Positions 38,128 through 46,191 of a stretch of DNA of 64,000 nt are shown here, in pieces. Each line of letters starts with the position of its first letter. The first letter of the stretch is position 1. The DNA comes from Demequina phytophila (GTDB lineage: Bacteria; Actinomycetota; Actinomycetes; Actinomycetales; Demequinaceae), in NCBI RefSeq assembly GCF_000971135.1, contig NZ_BBLW01000002.1, forward strand, positions 248,001 to 312,000. Direction: 5' to 3'. The notes under the pieces are model-generated. The model was not told the origin of the DNA. It saw only the letters and a list, made by a program, of their open reading frames with translations, and did not search any database. The translations under genes and the position numbers were made by a program.

Positions 38128-38883
38128 TTACGCGGCGCTCACCAGCGGCACGCCGGCCTCCGCCAACGCACGCATCGACGCCAGCGCGGGATCGGCGTCC
38201 GTGATGACCCCGCTCACGGCATCCAGGCTCAGTACCGCGAACCGTGACGCCGCGCCGATCTTCTCCTCGCTCGCCATCACGTACGTCTCCGCGGCGCACG
38301 ACGCGAGCGTCCGCTTCATCGCGGCCTCGTCCGCGTCGCCCGTGGTGAGGCCTGCGTCAGCGTGCACGCCGGTCACGCCGAGCAGGAACAGGTCTGCGCT
38401 CACGCCCCGCGCCGCCTCGGCGGCCGCCGCCCCGCACGCGACCGCCGAGTGCTTGAACAGCGCCCCGCCGATCAGGAGCACGGGCGCACGGTGCTCGAGC
38501 AGCGCCGCGGCGACGGTGACGCTGTGCGTGATGATCGTGCAGTCCAGGTCGCGGGGGAGCGCCGCCACCGTCGCGAGCGCCGTGGTCCCGCCGTCGAGGA
38601 TCACCGTCATCCCGGGGGCGATGAGCGCGGCGGCCGCCGCGGCCACCCGCGACTTGCTGTCCGGCGCCACCCGGGTGCGGGTCGCATAGTCCGCCACCGC
38701 GGGGGAGGCGGGCAGCGCGCCACCGTAGACACGCACCGCGAGCCCCTCCGCGTCGAGCTCGCGCAGATCGCGGCGGATGGTGTCCTCGGACACCCCCAGC
38801 TCGGCGGCCAGGTCCTTCGCGACGATGCGCCCGTCGCGGGCGAGGCGGTCCAAGAGGAGCGACCGTCGTGACGCTGCCAGCAT
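38128..38883 (-). CDS. DeoR-family transcriptional regulator
   Basis: A 251-residue DeoR repressor. The N-terminal helix-turn-helix is SRRSLLLDRLARDGRIVAKDLAAELGVSEDTIRRDLRELD (about 5-44), and the sugar-phosphate-binding domain has VILDGGTTALATVAAL near 95 and LLIGGALF near 137. Members sense phosphorylated sugars. ATG 38883 has an AAGGA site; GTG 38907 is an upstream alternative. Divergent from a small 2-deoxyribosyltransferase-like gene, with 55 bp between, which is a probable target. Confidence 0.88.
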   Translation of the reverse strand: MLAASRRSLLLDRLARDGRIVAKDLAAELGVSEDTIRRDLRELDAEGLAVRVYGGALPASPAVADYATRTRVAPDSKSRVAAAAAALIAPGMTVILDGGTTALATVAALPRDLDCTIITHSVTVAAALLEHRAPVLLIGGALFKHSAVACGAAAAEAARGVSADLFLLGVTGVHADAGLTTGDADEAAMKRTLASCAAETYVMASEEKIGAASRFAVLSLDAVSGVITDADPALASMRALAEAGVPLVSAA

Positions 38884-38902
38884 TCCGATTCCTTCCGACT
38901 TC

Positions 38903-38932
38903 TTCACATTCTTGCATGATTGTGCCTACAGT
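38903..38932 (+). promoter_or_regulatory. Leaderless promoter of the DUF4406 gene
   Basis: TTCACA (38903-38908), an 18-bp spacer and TACAGT (38927-38932) end 6 nt before ATG 38939, so transcription should begin at the start codon. It lies between divergent genes and includes a TTGCATGATTGTGC stretch that may be the DeoR operator. Confidence 0.55.
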
Positions 38933-38938
38933 GCGGTC

Positions 38939-39313
38939 ATGAACACACCGATGCTCATCCTCATCGCCGGTCCCTACGCCTCCGGAACCGGAGGCGACCC
39001 CGCCCTCATGGCGCGCAACCTCGAACGCCTCGAGGAGGCGGCCTGGCCCGTCTTCGCCGCGGGTCACGTCCCGATGATCGGCGAATGGGTCGCCCTGCCG
39101 GTCCTCCGGAGCGCGGGCGCCGACGGCCCGCAGGACCCGCTCGCCGCGCAGGTCATGTACCCCACCGCCGAGCGTCTGCTCGCGCACTGCGATGCCGTCC
39201 TGCGCCTGCCCGGCGACTCGAAGGGCGCGGACCAGGACGTCGCCATCGCACGCGAGCGCGGCATCCCCGTGTACTTCTCGCTCGAGGAGATCCCCCGCCA
39301 CGTGCGCGCGTGA
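38939..39313 (+). CDS. DUF4406 / nucleoside 2-deoxyribosyltransferase-like protein
   Basis: A 124-residue Rossmann-like protein: LILIAGPYASGTGG at the start and LLAHCDAVLRLPGDSKGADQDVAIARERGIPVYFSLEEI at the end match the DUF4406 family related to nucleoside 2-deoxyribosyltransferases. The activity is uncertain. It is probably under the divergent DeoR regulator. Confidence 0.72.
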   Translation: MNTPMLILIAGPYASGTGGDPALMARNLERLEEAAWPVFAAGHVPMIGEWVALPVLRSAGADGPQDPLAAQVMYPTAERLLAHCDAVLRLPGDSKGADQDVAIARERGIPVYFSLEEIPRHVRA

Positions 39314-39375
39314 CCCCGGGTGCCGCCCACCGCCCGCGCTAGCCTCGACCCAAAGATGGGCGAGGGGAGCACCAG

Positions 39376-40224
39376 GTGGCATTCGACCTCGAGGAGCATG
39401 AGGGCGGCCTGCGCAAGGGCGAGAGGTACAGTGCGTTCGCCAAGCGCGCGGACGGGGCGATGGCGGTGCTCGCGTTCGTGTTCCTGGTCGTGTGGTCGGC
39501 GCGCATCGTCTGGCGGGAGGAGCTCCCGGGCAGCGTGCGAGCGACGCTGCTCACCATCCAGGGCGTCATCTGGCTGGTCTTCCTCGCGGACCTCATCATC
39601 CGCGTCGCCCTGCACAAGCAGCGCTTCAGGTTCCTCCTCACGCACCCGCTCGACGTCATCGCCGTGATCATCCCCGCGGCGCGTCCGCTCAAGGTGCTGA
39701 GCGTCTTCGCGTCGGGCACCATGCTCGCGAGCCGCAAGGGCGTGGTGAAATCCACGCAGGCCGTCGTGATCGCCGTGCTCCTGCTCCTGTGGATCGCGTC
39801 CGTCGCGATGCTCGACGCGGAGCGCGGTCACAAGGGCGCGCAGATCGAGAACTTCGGGGACGCGTTGTGGTGGGCCATGGTGACGGTGACCACGGTCGGG
39901 TACGGCGACCTCGCACCCGTCACCGTGCAGGGCCGCGTCATCGCGACGGTGCTCATGCTCCTGGGCATCGCCCTCATCGGTATCGTCACCGCCTCCGTCG
40001 CCGCCTGGTTCGTGAGCCTCACCCAGGGCGAGGACGAGGCCCGCGAGGAGGAGCGCGAGGAGGTCACCCGCTCGCAGCTGCTCGCCCGGATCGGCGAGCT
40101 GGAGGCCAAGATCGACGGCCTGTCGCAGCCATCCGGGGGACTGTCCGGGCTCCCGCATCAGACGCCCGCGCCGGCCACCAAGAAGCCCCGCCGCTCGAAG
40201 GCCGAGGGCGGCGCCACCGAGTAG
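39376..40224 (+). CDS. Ion channel with K+ selectivity filter
   Basis: A 282-residue channel. An N-terminal group of hydrophobic segments (about 28-47, 58-78, 90-105) is followed by a pore domain (helices near 128-146 and 190-213) with the filter TVTTVGYGD near residue 175. The C-terminal tail has a short coiled coil (REEEREEVTRSQLLARIGELEAKIDGL). It resembles small voltage-gated-type K+ channels, though a clear S4 arginine ladder is not visible. GTG start with a GGGGAG ribosome site. Confidence 0.87.
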   Translation: MAFDLEEHEGGLRKGERYSAFAKRADGAMAVLAFVFLVVWSARIVWREELPGSVRATLLTIQGVIWLVFLADLIIRVALHKQRFRFLLTHPLDVIAVIIPAARPLKVLSVFASGTMLASRKGVVKSTQAVVIAVLLLLWIASVAMLDAERGHKGAQIENFGDALWWAMVTVTTVGYGDLAPVTVQGRVIATVLMLLGIALIGIVTASVAAWFVSLTQGEDEAREEEREEVTRSQLLARIGELEAKIDGLSQPSGGLSGLPHQTPAPATKKPRRSKAEGGATE

Positions 40225-40234
40225 CCTTGTCCGC

Positions 40235-41047
40235 ATGACCTCTGTGGCCGATGTGATGGATGCGCTCGAGAGTCGCTTCCCCCTCGACCTCGCGGAGGAC
40301 TGGGACGTCAACGGCCTCTCGGTCGGGCGAGCGGACGCGACCGTCACGCGCGCGCTGTTCGCCGTCGACCCCACCATGGCCGTGGTCCAGGAGGCGATCG
40401 AGGCCGGCTGCGACCTCATCGTCACCCACCACCCGCTGCTGCTGCGCGGCGTCACCACCGTCCACGCGGGCACTCCGAAGGGCGCCGTGATCCACGCGCT
40501 CATCGAGAACGGCATCGCGCTGTACAACGCCCACACCAACGCGGACCACGCCGGCACAGGCGTCGCCGAGGCCCTGGCGAACGTGCTGGGGGTCTCCGGC
40601 GCGCTTCCCCTGGTCCCGCTGAGGGACGATGCCGAGCAAGGGACCGGACGGATCGGTCGCCTCGACGCCCCCATCAGCCTGCGACAGTTCGCGGAGCGGG
40701 CCGCGGCCGTCCTTCCCGAGACGGCGCACGGCGTACGCGTCGCCGGGGACCTCGACGGCACCGTGCAGACCGTGGCCGTGGTGGGCGGCTCCGGCGACTC
40801 GTTCCTCGCCGCCGCCCGCGAGGCCGGCGCGGACGTCTACCTCACCGCGGACCTGCGCCACCACCCGGCCTCCGACGCGCGCGAGACCGCGATGCTCGGC
40901 AACGGCCGGCCCTACCTTGTCGACGTCGCCCACTACGCGTCCGAATGGACGTGGCTGGAGGCCGCCGCCGAGTACCTCGGCGACGCGACCGGCATCGACA
41001 CCCTCGTCTCCACCCTCACCACCGACCCCTGGACCGCGCGCTTCTGA
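40235..41047 (+). CDS. Nif3-like dinuclear metal centre protein
   Basis: A 270-residue Nif3/DUF34 (GTP cyclohydrolase I type 2-like) protein. HHPLL near 68, NAHTNADHA near 100 and the HYASEWTWLE ending supply the conserved His/Asp/Glu metal ligands. Function is poorly defined; roles in metal handling or NAD repair are proposed. A TAGCCT box ends 7 nt before the ATG. It heads an operon with a zinc-ribbon protein and a histidine phosphatase, a common actinobacterial arrangement. Confidence 0.87.
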   Translation: MTSVADVMDALESRFPLDLAEDWDVNGLSVGRADATVTRALFAVDPTMAVVQEAIEAGCDLIVTHHPLLLRGVTTVHAGTPKGAVIHALIENGIALYNAHTNADHAGTGVAEALANVLGVSGALPLVPLRDDAEQGTGRIGRLDAPISLRQFAERAAAVLPETAHGVRVAGDLDGTVQTVAVVGGSGDSFLAAAREAGADVYLTADLRHHPASDARETAMLGNGRPYLVDVAHYASEWTWLEAAAEYLGDATGIDTLVSTLTTDPWTARF

Positions 41048-41065
41048 CGCGCAAGGAGAACATCC

Positions 41066-41803
41066 GTGCCCTCTGCACCCGCCGCCGACCAGATCCGCCT
41101 CCTCGACGTGCAGGACATCGACCTGCGCGCCCAGCAGGCGCGTCACCGTCGCGACCACCTGCCCATCCTCACCCAGATCGCGGAGCTCGAGTCGCGCCTC
41201 AAGGACCTCGACGAGGCCCGCGTCGCGACCGCGACCCGCGTGTCCGATCTTCGCCGCGCCGTCCAGAAGGCCGAGGACGACGTCCAGGTGGTCCGCGACC
41301 GCGCCGCCCGCGACAACGCCCGCCTGTCCGCCGGCCAGGGCAGCCCCAAGGACCTCCAGGCGCTCCAGTCGGAGCTCGAGGTCCTGGGCCGCCGCCAGTC
41401 CGCGCTCGAGGAGGTGGAGCTCGAGGCCATGGAGGCGCTCGAGGCAGCCGAGGGCGAGCACGCCTCCGCCAAGGAGCAGGTCGACGCGATCACCGTGCAG
41501 GTCGAGGAGCTCGCCGCCGAGCGCGACGCCGCCTGGGCCGAGATCGACGAGGAGATCGCGACGCTCGAGCGCGACCGCAACCTGGTGGTCGACGGCATCG
41601 ACGCGACCCTGCTCGCGCTGTACGACAAGCTCCGCGCCGCGCAGGGCGGCATCGGCGCCGCCGCGCTCGCCCAGGGCCAGTGCCTCGGCTGCCGCACCGT
41701 GCTCAACCCGGGCGACCTGCGCGACATCGAGGCCAAGGCGCCCGACGCGATCGTCCGCTGCGAGGAGTGCGGCCGCATCCTCGTGCGCGGCGCGAAGCGG
41801 TGA
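41066..41803 (+). CDS. Coiled-coil C4 zinc-ribbon protein (CT398-like)
   Basis: A 245-residue protein with a long antiparallel coiled coil (residues about 10-185, rich in Glu/Ala/Arg) and a C-terminal zinc ribbon with CLGC near 211 and CEEC near 236. The family is thought to bind nucleic acids or protein partners but is uncharacterised. It lies 18 bp after nif3-like and its stop overlaps the next GTG. Confidence 0.87.
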   Translation: MPSAPAADQIRLLDVQDIDLRAQQARHRRDHLPILTQIAELESRLKDLDEARVATATRVSDLRRAVQKAEDDVQVVRDRAARDNARLSAGQGSPKDLQALQSELEVLGRRQSALEEVELEAMEALEAAEGEHASAKEQVDAITVQVEELAAERDAAWAEIDEEIATLERDRNLVVDGIDATLLALYDKLRAAQGGIGAAALAQGQCLGCRTVLNPGDLRDIEAKAPDAIVRCEECGRILVRGAKR

Positions 41804-42630
41804 GCGACACCCAGGTCGAGCCCCCGGTCCCGCACCGCGGGCACCGCTACGACGACGGCACCGACCTCGGAGGCGACGCGGCGGGAGAGGCGCGCGCCGC
41901 ATCGTCCCCCGTGCGCGTGCAGTCGCCGTTCGCACCCGACGAGGAGAACCTGGTCGCGCCGCTCACGCTCGTGCTGGTGCGCCACGGCGTCACCGAGCAC
42001 ACCGAGCAGCGACGCATGTCCGGCGGGGGAGTGCCGGGCCCGGCGCTGAGCGCCGCCGGCCGCGTTCAGGCGGCGAAGGCCGCGGACCTGGTCTACGGGA
42101 TGGGGCGCCGCACCTGGGTCCAGCTGCCGCACGTGACCCGGGTCATCGCCTCCCCGATGGTGCGCACGCAGGAGACGGCGGGCGCGCTGGGCCGGCGGAT
42201 CGGCGCGCACGTCGAGACCGAGCCGGGCCTGCGCGAGGTCGAGTTCGGCGAGTGGGAGGGGCTCACCGTCCCCGAGATCATCGCGCGCGACGGCGACGCG
42301 ATCCACGCGTGGCGTCGGGCGGAGACCCTTGCGCCGGGAGGCGAGTCGATCGCCCAGGTGGGCCCGCGCGGGCACGCCGTGGTCGAGTCGCTCGCGCGCG
42401 AGCACGCCGCCGAGTGCATGGGCGGACGCGACGTGCCGCGCGGCATCGCACTGGTGTCGCACGCGGTCGCGATCAAGTCGATCGTGGGCGTCGCGCTCGG
42501 GATGCCCGCCCGCCGTTGGGGTGCGATCTGGCCGTCGCCCGCGTCGACCACGATCCTCCAGGTCCGGGCCGCCAAGGACGGCACCATCGCGGAGACGCAC
42601 GTGCTCGCGGTGGGCATCCCCGTCGAGTAG
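41800..42630 (+). CDS. Histidine phosphatase superfamily protein
   Basis: A 276-residue phosphatase with LVLVRHGVTEHTEQRR near residue 60 (phosphorylated His in RHG), an EFGEWEGL segment near 150 and VSHAVAIKSI near 224 (second catalytic His). In many actinobacteria the gene at this position encodes a fused RNase HI plus acid phosphatase; here the RNase H part is absent and replaced by a 55-residue Pro/Asp-rich N-terminus. GTG 41800 overlaps the preceding stop. Confidence 0.86.
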   Translation: MSDTQVEPPVPHRGHRYDDGTDLGGDAAGEARAASSPVRVQSPFAPDEENLVAPLTLVLVRHGVTEHTEQRRMSGGGVPGPALSAAGRVQAAKAADLVYGMGRRTWVQLPHVTRVIASPMVRTQETAGALGRRIGAHVETEPGLREVEFGEWEGLTVPEIIARDGDAIHAWRRAETLAPGGESIAQVGPRGHAVVESLAREHAAECMGGRDVPRGIALVSHAVAIKSIVGVALGMPARRWGAIWPSPASTTILQVRAAKDGTIAETHVLAVGIPVE

Positions 42631-42640
42631 CGAACATGGG

Positions 42641-42657
42641 CTGGCGGGTACCGCCAG
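42641..42657. promoter_or_regulatory. Palindrome upstream of the XRE-MmyB regulator gene
   Basis: CTGGCGGGTACCGCCAG has perfect 6-bp arms and contains GGGTACCGC, close to the GGGTACTGC half of the two operators at 43566 and 44966. It ends 40 bp before the regulator's start, fitting autoregulation. Confidence 0.5.
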
Positions 42658-42697
42658 GGTCTCCCTCCCACGATGAGCGGCGCGTAGCGTCGGTGGA

Positions 42698-43564
42698 ATG
42701 ACAGCCTCCAAGGACGACGTCCGCGACTTCCTCACCAGCCGCCGCGCCAAGGTGACGCCCGCGATGGTCGGCCTGCCGGACCTCGGGAACCGCCGCGTGC
42801 CCGGCCTGCGCCGCGGCGAGGTCGCGATCCTCGCCGGCGTGAGCGTCGAGTACTACACCAAGGTCGAGCGCGGCGACCTGCGCGGGGTCTCCGACGAGGT
42901 CCTGGAGGCCATCGCGACGGCCCTGCGTATGGACGATGCGGAAGGCGCCCACCTCTTCGACCTCGCCCGGGCGGCGAACGCCGGGGTCAAGGCACGCCGC
43001 CGCGCGGCGCGCGCGCCGGGCGTGCGCACCGAGCTGCGGCACCTCATCGACGCGATGGGCGACGCGGTCGCCGTCATCGGCAACCCGCGCGGCGACATCG
43101 TCGCGACGAACGCCCTGGGTCGTGCCCTGTACTCACCCATGTACGACAGCCAGAGCGAGCCCGTCAACTACGGGCGGTTCATCTTCCTCGACCCCGCGGC
43201 CCGCACCTTCTACCCGAACTGGGCCGAGATCGCCGACGGCAACGTCGCGACCATGCGCACCGCCGCGGGGCGCGACCCGTTCGACCGGTCCATCTCCGAC
43301 CTCATCGGCGAGCTCTCGACCCGGTCGGAGGACTTCCGTACCCGCTGGGCCCGCCACGACGTCCGCCTTCACCAGCTGGGCCGCAAGCGCATCGTCCACC
43401 CCGAGGTCGGTCTGGTGGAGCTGGACTTCACCCGGCTCGAGCTGCCCGCGGATGCGGGCCTCGACCTCACCACCTACACCGCGCCTCCCGGATCGGAGTC
43501 CGAGGACAAGCTACGGGTTCTGGCGAGCTGGTGGGCGACGCAGGACGTGCACGCGCGCGCCTGA
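42698..43564 (+). CDS. XRE-family regulator with MmyB-like ligand domain
   Basis: A 288-residue regulator. The HTH (RRGEVAILAGVSVEYYTKVERGDL, about 40-65) is followed by the MmyB-like PAS-related domain (LRHLIDAMGDAVAVIGNPRGDIVATN near 110 and a C-terminal VHPEVG-ELDF segment). Such proteins often control neighbouring oxidoreductase genes. ATG 42698 follows a TAGCGT box by 7 nt, leaderless. Two near-identical 17-bp palindromes lie before the next two transcription units on its right. Confidence 0.88.
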   Translation: MTASKDDVRDFLTSRRAKVTPAMVGLPDLGNRRVPGLRRGEVAILAGVSVEYYTKVERGDLRGVSDEVLEAIATALRMDDAEGAHLFDLARAANAGVKARRRAARAPGVRTELRHLIDAMGDAVAVIGNPRGDIVATNALGRALYSPMYDSQSEPVNYGRFIFLDPAARTFYPNWAEIADGNVATMRTAAGRDPFDRSISDLIGELSTRSEDFRTRWARHDVRLHQLGRKRIVHPEVGLVELDFTRLELPADAGLDLTTYTAPPGSESEDKLRVLASWWATQDVHARA

Positions 43565-43565
43565 C

Positions 43566-43582
43566 GGGTACTGCGGGTACCC
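43566..43582. promoter_or_regulatory. Probable MmyB-regulator operator before the DUF2255 operon
   Basis: GGGTACTGCGGGTACCC: 6-bp arms GGGTAC/GTACCC around a 5-bp centre. It differs by a single base from the site at 44966-44982. The first gene of the operon begins 72 bp downstream. Confidence 0.65.
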
Positions 43583-43653
43583 CTCCCGGCCGGGGCTCCC
43601 ACACGGGCGCCTTGGACGCCACTCTGGAGTGGACGGCGTCGGAAGGAGACCTC

Positions 43654-44025
43654 ATGACCACCTGGAAGCCCGAGACCCTCGCGGACATCGCCGCGACGGA
43701 CGATCTTCACATCTCCCCGTTCCGTGAGGACGGCGTCACCCACGGGACGCCCACCGGGATCTGGTCCGTCGTGGTCGACGGCCGGCTCTTCGTGCGCGCG
43801 TGGAACGGCGTGCGCGGGCGGTGGTACCGCGCGGCGATCTCGCAGGGCGCCGGCCGCATCCGGGCCGGCGGTCACGCGGTCGACGTGCGCTTCGCCGCGG
43901 GGGACCCCGCGCTCGCGAAGGCGGTCGACTCCGCCTACGCGGCGAAGTACGCGGGCAGCCCGTACCTGCCGCCCATGCTCGGCGCGGGCCCGCGCGAGGC
44001 CACCGTCGAGATCACGCCCGCCTGA
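43654..44025 (+). CDS. DUF2255 family protein
   Basis: A 123-residue protein of the DUF2255 family with the IWSVVVDGRLFVRAWNGVRGRWYRAA core. Small beta-barrel proteins of this kind resemble flavin-binding split barrels, but no activity is known. ATG 43654 follows GGAAGGAG. It heads a three-gene operon with a carboxymuconolactone decarboxylase-like gene and a cupin gene. Confidence 0.83.
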   Translation: MTTWKPETLADIAATDDLHISPFREDGVTHGTPTGIWSVVVDGRLFVRAWNGVRGRWYRAAISQGAGRIRAGGHAVDVRFAAGDPALAKAVDSAYAAKYAGSPYLPPMLGAGPREATVEITPA

Positions 44026-44052
44026 CGCGCGGGACCCTCGGAAAGGAATGCC

Positions 44053-44388
44053 ATGACCGACCAGCAGACCCCCATCCAGCGCATGCTCGGCGACGTCGCG
44101 CCCGAGTTCGCGGCGCTCACCGACGACGTCCTGTTCGGACGCGTGTGGGCCCGCACCGCGGAGCTGTCCCCGCGCGACCGGAGCCTCGTCACCATCACCA
44201 GCCTGGTGAGCGCGGGCAACATCGAGCAGCTCTCCGCGCACATCCCCATGGGCGTGGCCAACGGCCTCACCCGGGAGGAGATCGTCGAGGCGATCACCCA
44301 CGTCGCGTTCTACGCGGGCTGGCCGCGCGCCGTCTCCGCGCTCACCCTCGCCAAGCAGCTGTTCGCATCCTCAGGAGAAGCCGCATGA
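44053..44388 (+). CDS. Carboxymuconolactone decarboxylase family protein
   Basis: A 111-residue CMD/AhpD-like helical protein (ARTAELSPRDRSLVTITSLVSAGNIEQLSAHI; ITHVAFYAGWPRAVSAL). The CxxC motif of true AhpD is absent, so it is not an alkylhydroperoxidase; a lyase or isomerase-like role is possible. Its stop overlaps the next ATG. Confidence 0.88.
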   Translation: MTDQQTPIQRMLGDVAPEFAALTDDVLFGRVWARTAELSPRDRSLVTITSLVSAGNIEQLSAHIPMGVANGLTREEIVEAITHVAFYAGWPRAVSALTLAKQLFASSGEAA

Positions 44389-44786
44389 ACATCGAACCCG
44401 CCATCCCGACCATCAAGAACCCGCCGGAGCAGTTCGCCGGCGACGTGTGGCTCGACCCCATCGTGATGCCGCACACGGACGACCAGCGGGCCGTGGTGGC
44501 GAAGGTGCGCTTCGCCCCCCACGCCCGTACCGCCTGGCATTCGCACGCGCGCGGCCAGTACCTCCACGTGACCCAGGGCGTCGCGTACTTCGGCGGCCGC
44601 GACGGCACCCTCATCGAGGTGCGCGCCGGTCAGACCCTCTACACGCCCCCGGGCGAGGACCACTTCCACGCGGCCGGCGACGCGTTCATGGAGCACCTCG
44701 CGATCCTCGAGAACGCCGACGACCCGGCGACCACCACGGTGTGGAAGGAGCACGTGGCCGACTCGGACCTGCCGGGTGCGCGCTGA
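44385..44786 (+). CDS. Cupin-domain protein
   Basis: A 133-residue single cupin. Motif one HSHARGQYLHVTQGVAYFGG (metal-binding His) near 52-71 and motif two PPGEDHFHAAG near 87 are complete. With the CMD-like gene it forms the common 'CMD + cupin' pair of actinobacteria, substrate unknown. ATGA overlap shows coupling. Confidence 0.87.
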   Translation: MNIEPAIPTIKNPPEQFAGDVWLDPIVMPHTDDQRAVVAKVRFAPHARTAWHSHARGQYLHVTQGVAYFGGRDGTLIEVRAGQTLYTPPGEDHFHAAGDAFMEHLAILENADDPATTTVWKEHVADSDLPGAR

Positions 44787-44825
44787 ACCTGGGTCCGCGC
44801 GCTGATCGCGCCCCACGCTCGGCCA

Positions 44826-44930
44826 CTCTCCACACCACGGCCGGCCTGTGAACGTTCGCCCGCGACAACTCGCGATGCGAATCGCGACCACGCGGGTGCG
44901 AGTTGCAGATCTGGTGTGGAACGCGGTCGG
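44826..44930 (+). repeat. Conserved 105-nt intergenic element, copy 2
   Basis: The partner of 28753-28857: same block order and identical spacing, bounded by CCACAC and GTGTGG. It lies in the 279-bp gap between the cupin gene and the Zn-dehydrogenase gene, followed by the GGACGATGC complement at 45003. Confidence 0.75.
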
Positions 44931-44965
44931 GTCGGCCCGGTCCGGGTTGCCGAGCGCCCCGTGAG

Positions 44966-44982
44966 GGGTACTGCCGGTACCC
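44966..44982. promoter_or_regulatory. Probable MmyB-regulator operator before the dehydrogenase
   Basis: GGGTACTGCCGGTACCC, a palindrome differing from the site at 43566 by one central base. It lies 83 bp before the alcohol dehydrogenase start, linking that gene to the XRE-MmyB regulator. Confidence 0.65.
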
Positions 44983-45065
44983 GTCCCCACCCGCTCTCCC
45001 GAGCATCGTCCCCAGGCGGGAGGCTAGAGAAGTCCCCAGCAACCCCCTCAAGGAGACCTCAATTG

Positions 45066-46121
45066 ATGAAGGCCGCTTTCATGTACGGCGCGGGCGATGT
45101 CCGCGTCGAGACCACCCCGAAGCCCGGGATCCAGGAGCCCACGGACGCGATCGTGCGCACGGTGCGGGCGTGCATCTGCGGCTCCGACCTGCACCCTTAC
45201 CACTCGATGCCCGCGTCCGAGCACGGCCAGAGCATGGGCCACGAGCTCATCGCGGTGGTCGAGGAGATCGGCGCCGACGTCAAGAACCTCAAGGTCGGCG
45301 ACTTCGTGGTGGTGCCGTTCGCGTTCTCGGACAACACCTGCGCGATCTGCAAGGAGGGCTTCCAGACGGCCTGCCCGCACGGCGGCTGGTACGGCACCCC
45401 CGCGGTGCCCGGCCTTCAGGCCGAGTACGCCCGCGTGCCCCAGGCCGACGGCTCGGCCGTGGTGGTCCACGACGTCGACCCGGAGACCGCCTCCGAGGAG
45501 ACGCTCGCCTCGCTGCTGGCGCTGTCCGACGTCTACCTCACCGGCTACCACGCCGCGTTCATGGCCGAGATCAAGCCCGGCCAGACCGTCACCGTGATCG
45601 GCGACGGCGCGGTGGGGCTGTCCGCGGTGCTCGCCGCGAAGCAGATGGGCGCCGCGCGCATCATCCTCATGGGCCGCCACGAGTCCCGCACCGACCTCGG
45701 CCGCGAGTGGGGCGCCACGCACGTGGTCGCCGAGCGCGGCGCCGAGGGCGTCGCGAAGGTCATGGAGATCACCGACGGCGAGGGCAGCCACGTGGTCCTC
45801 GAGGCCGTGGGCCACATGCCCGCCTACGAGCAGGCCTACGGCGTGGTCCGCGCGGGCGGCATCATCTCCCGCGTGGGCGTGCCGCAGTACGAGGAGGCCC
45901 CGATCGGGTTCGGCTCGCTGTTCGGCAAGAACGCCCGCCTCGCCGGCGGTCCCGCGCCGGTCCGCGCCTACCTCGAGGACGCGATCCAGCAGGTCGTGTC
46001 CGGCGAGATCAACCCCGGCAAGGTGTTCGACATGACAGTCGGCCTCGACGGCGTCCCCGCGGGCTACTCCGCGATGAACGACCGCGAGGCGCTCAAGGTC
46101 ATGGTGAACCCGAGCCTCTGA
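45066..46121 (+). CDS. Zinc-dependent alcohol dehydrogenase (MDR)
   Basis: A 351-residue medium-chain dehydrogenase. The catalytic zinc site is CGSDLHPYH (Cys near 38) and GHELIAVVEEIG (near 58); the region after CKEG-FQTACP provides part of a structural zinc site with fewer Cys than the usual four. The NAD(P) motif GDGAVGLSAV is near 181. Substrate unknown. It has a conserved operator upstream and a hairpin downstream. Confidence 0.9.
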   Translation: MKAAFMYGAGDVRVETTPKPGIQEPTDAIVRTVRACICGSDLHPYHSMPASEHGQSMGHELIAVVEEIGADVKNLKVGDFVVVPFAFSDNTCAICKEGFQTACPHGGWYGTPAVPGLQAEYARVPQADGSAVVVHDVDPETASEETLASLLALSDVYLTGYHAAFMAEIKPGQTVTVIGDGAVGLSAVLAAKQMGAARIILMGRHESRTDLGREWGATHVVAERGAEGVAKVMEITDGEGSHVVLEAVGHMPAYEQAYGVVRAGGIISRVGVPQYEEAPIGFGSLFGKNARLAGGPAPVRAYLEDAIQQVVSGEINPGKVFDMTVGLDGVPAGYSAMNDREALKVMVNPSL

Positions 46122-46133
46122 CAAACCTCGGAT

Positions 46134-46165
46134 GGGCCGCGCTCGCCGGGAGGCGACCGCGGCCC
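46134..46165 (+). terminator. Hairpin after the alcohol dehydrogenase
   Basis: GGGCCGCG and CGCGGCCC flank an inner TCGCC-GGGA-GGCGA hairpin. The inner 18-mer GCTCGCCGGGAGGCGACC recurs at 46485 and 46974, so this looks like a repeated hairpin cassette used as a terminator. Confidence 0.65.
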
Positions 46166-46191
46166 GTCCCCTTCATTCCAGGGAGGACATC

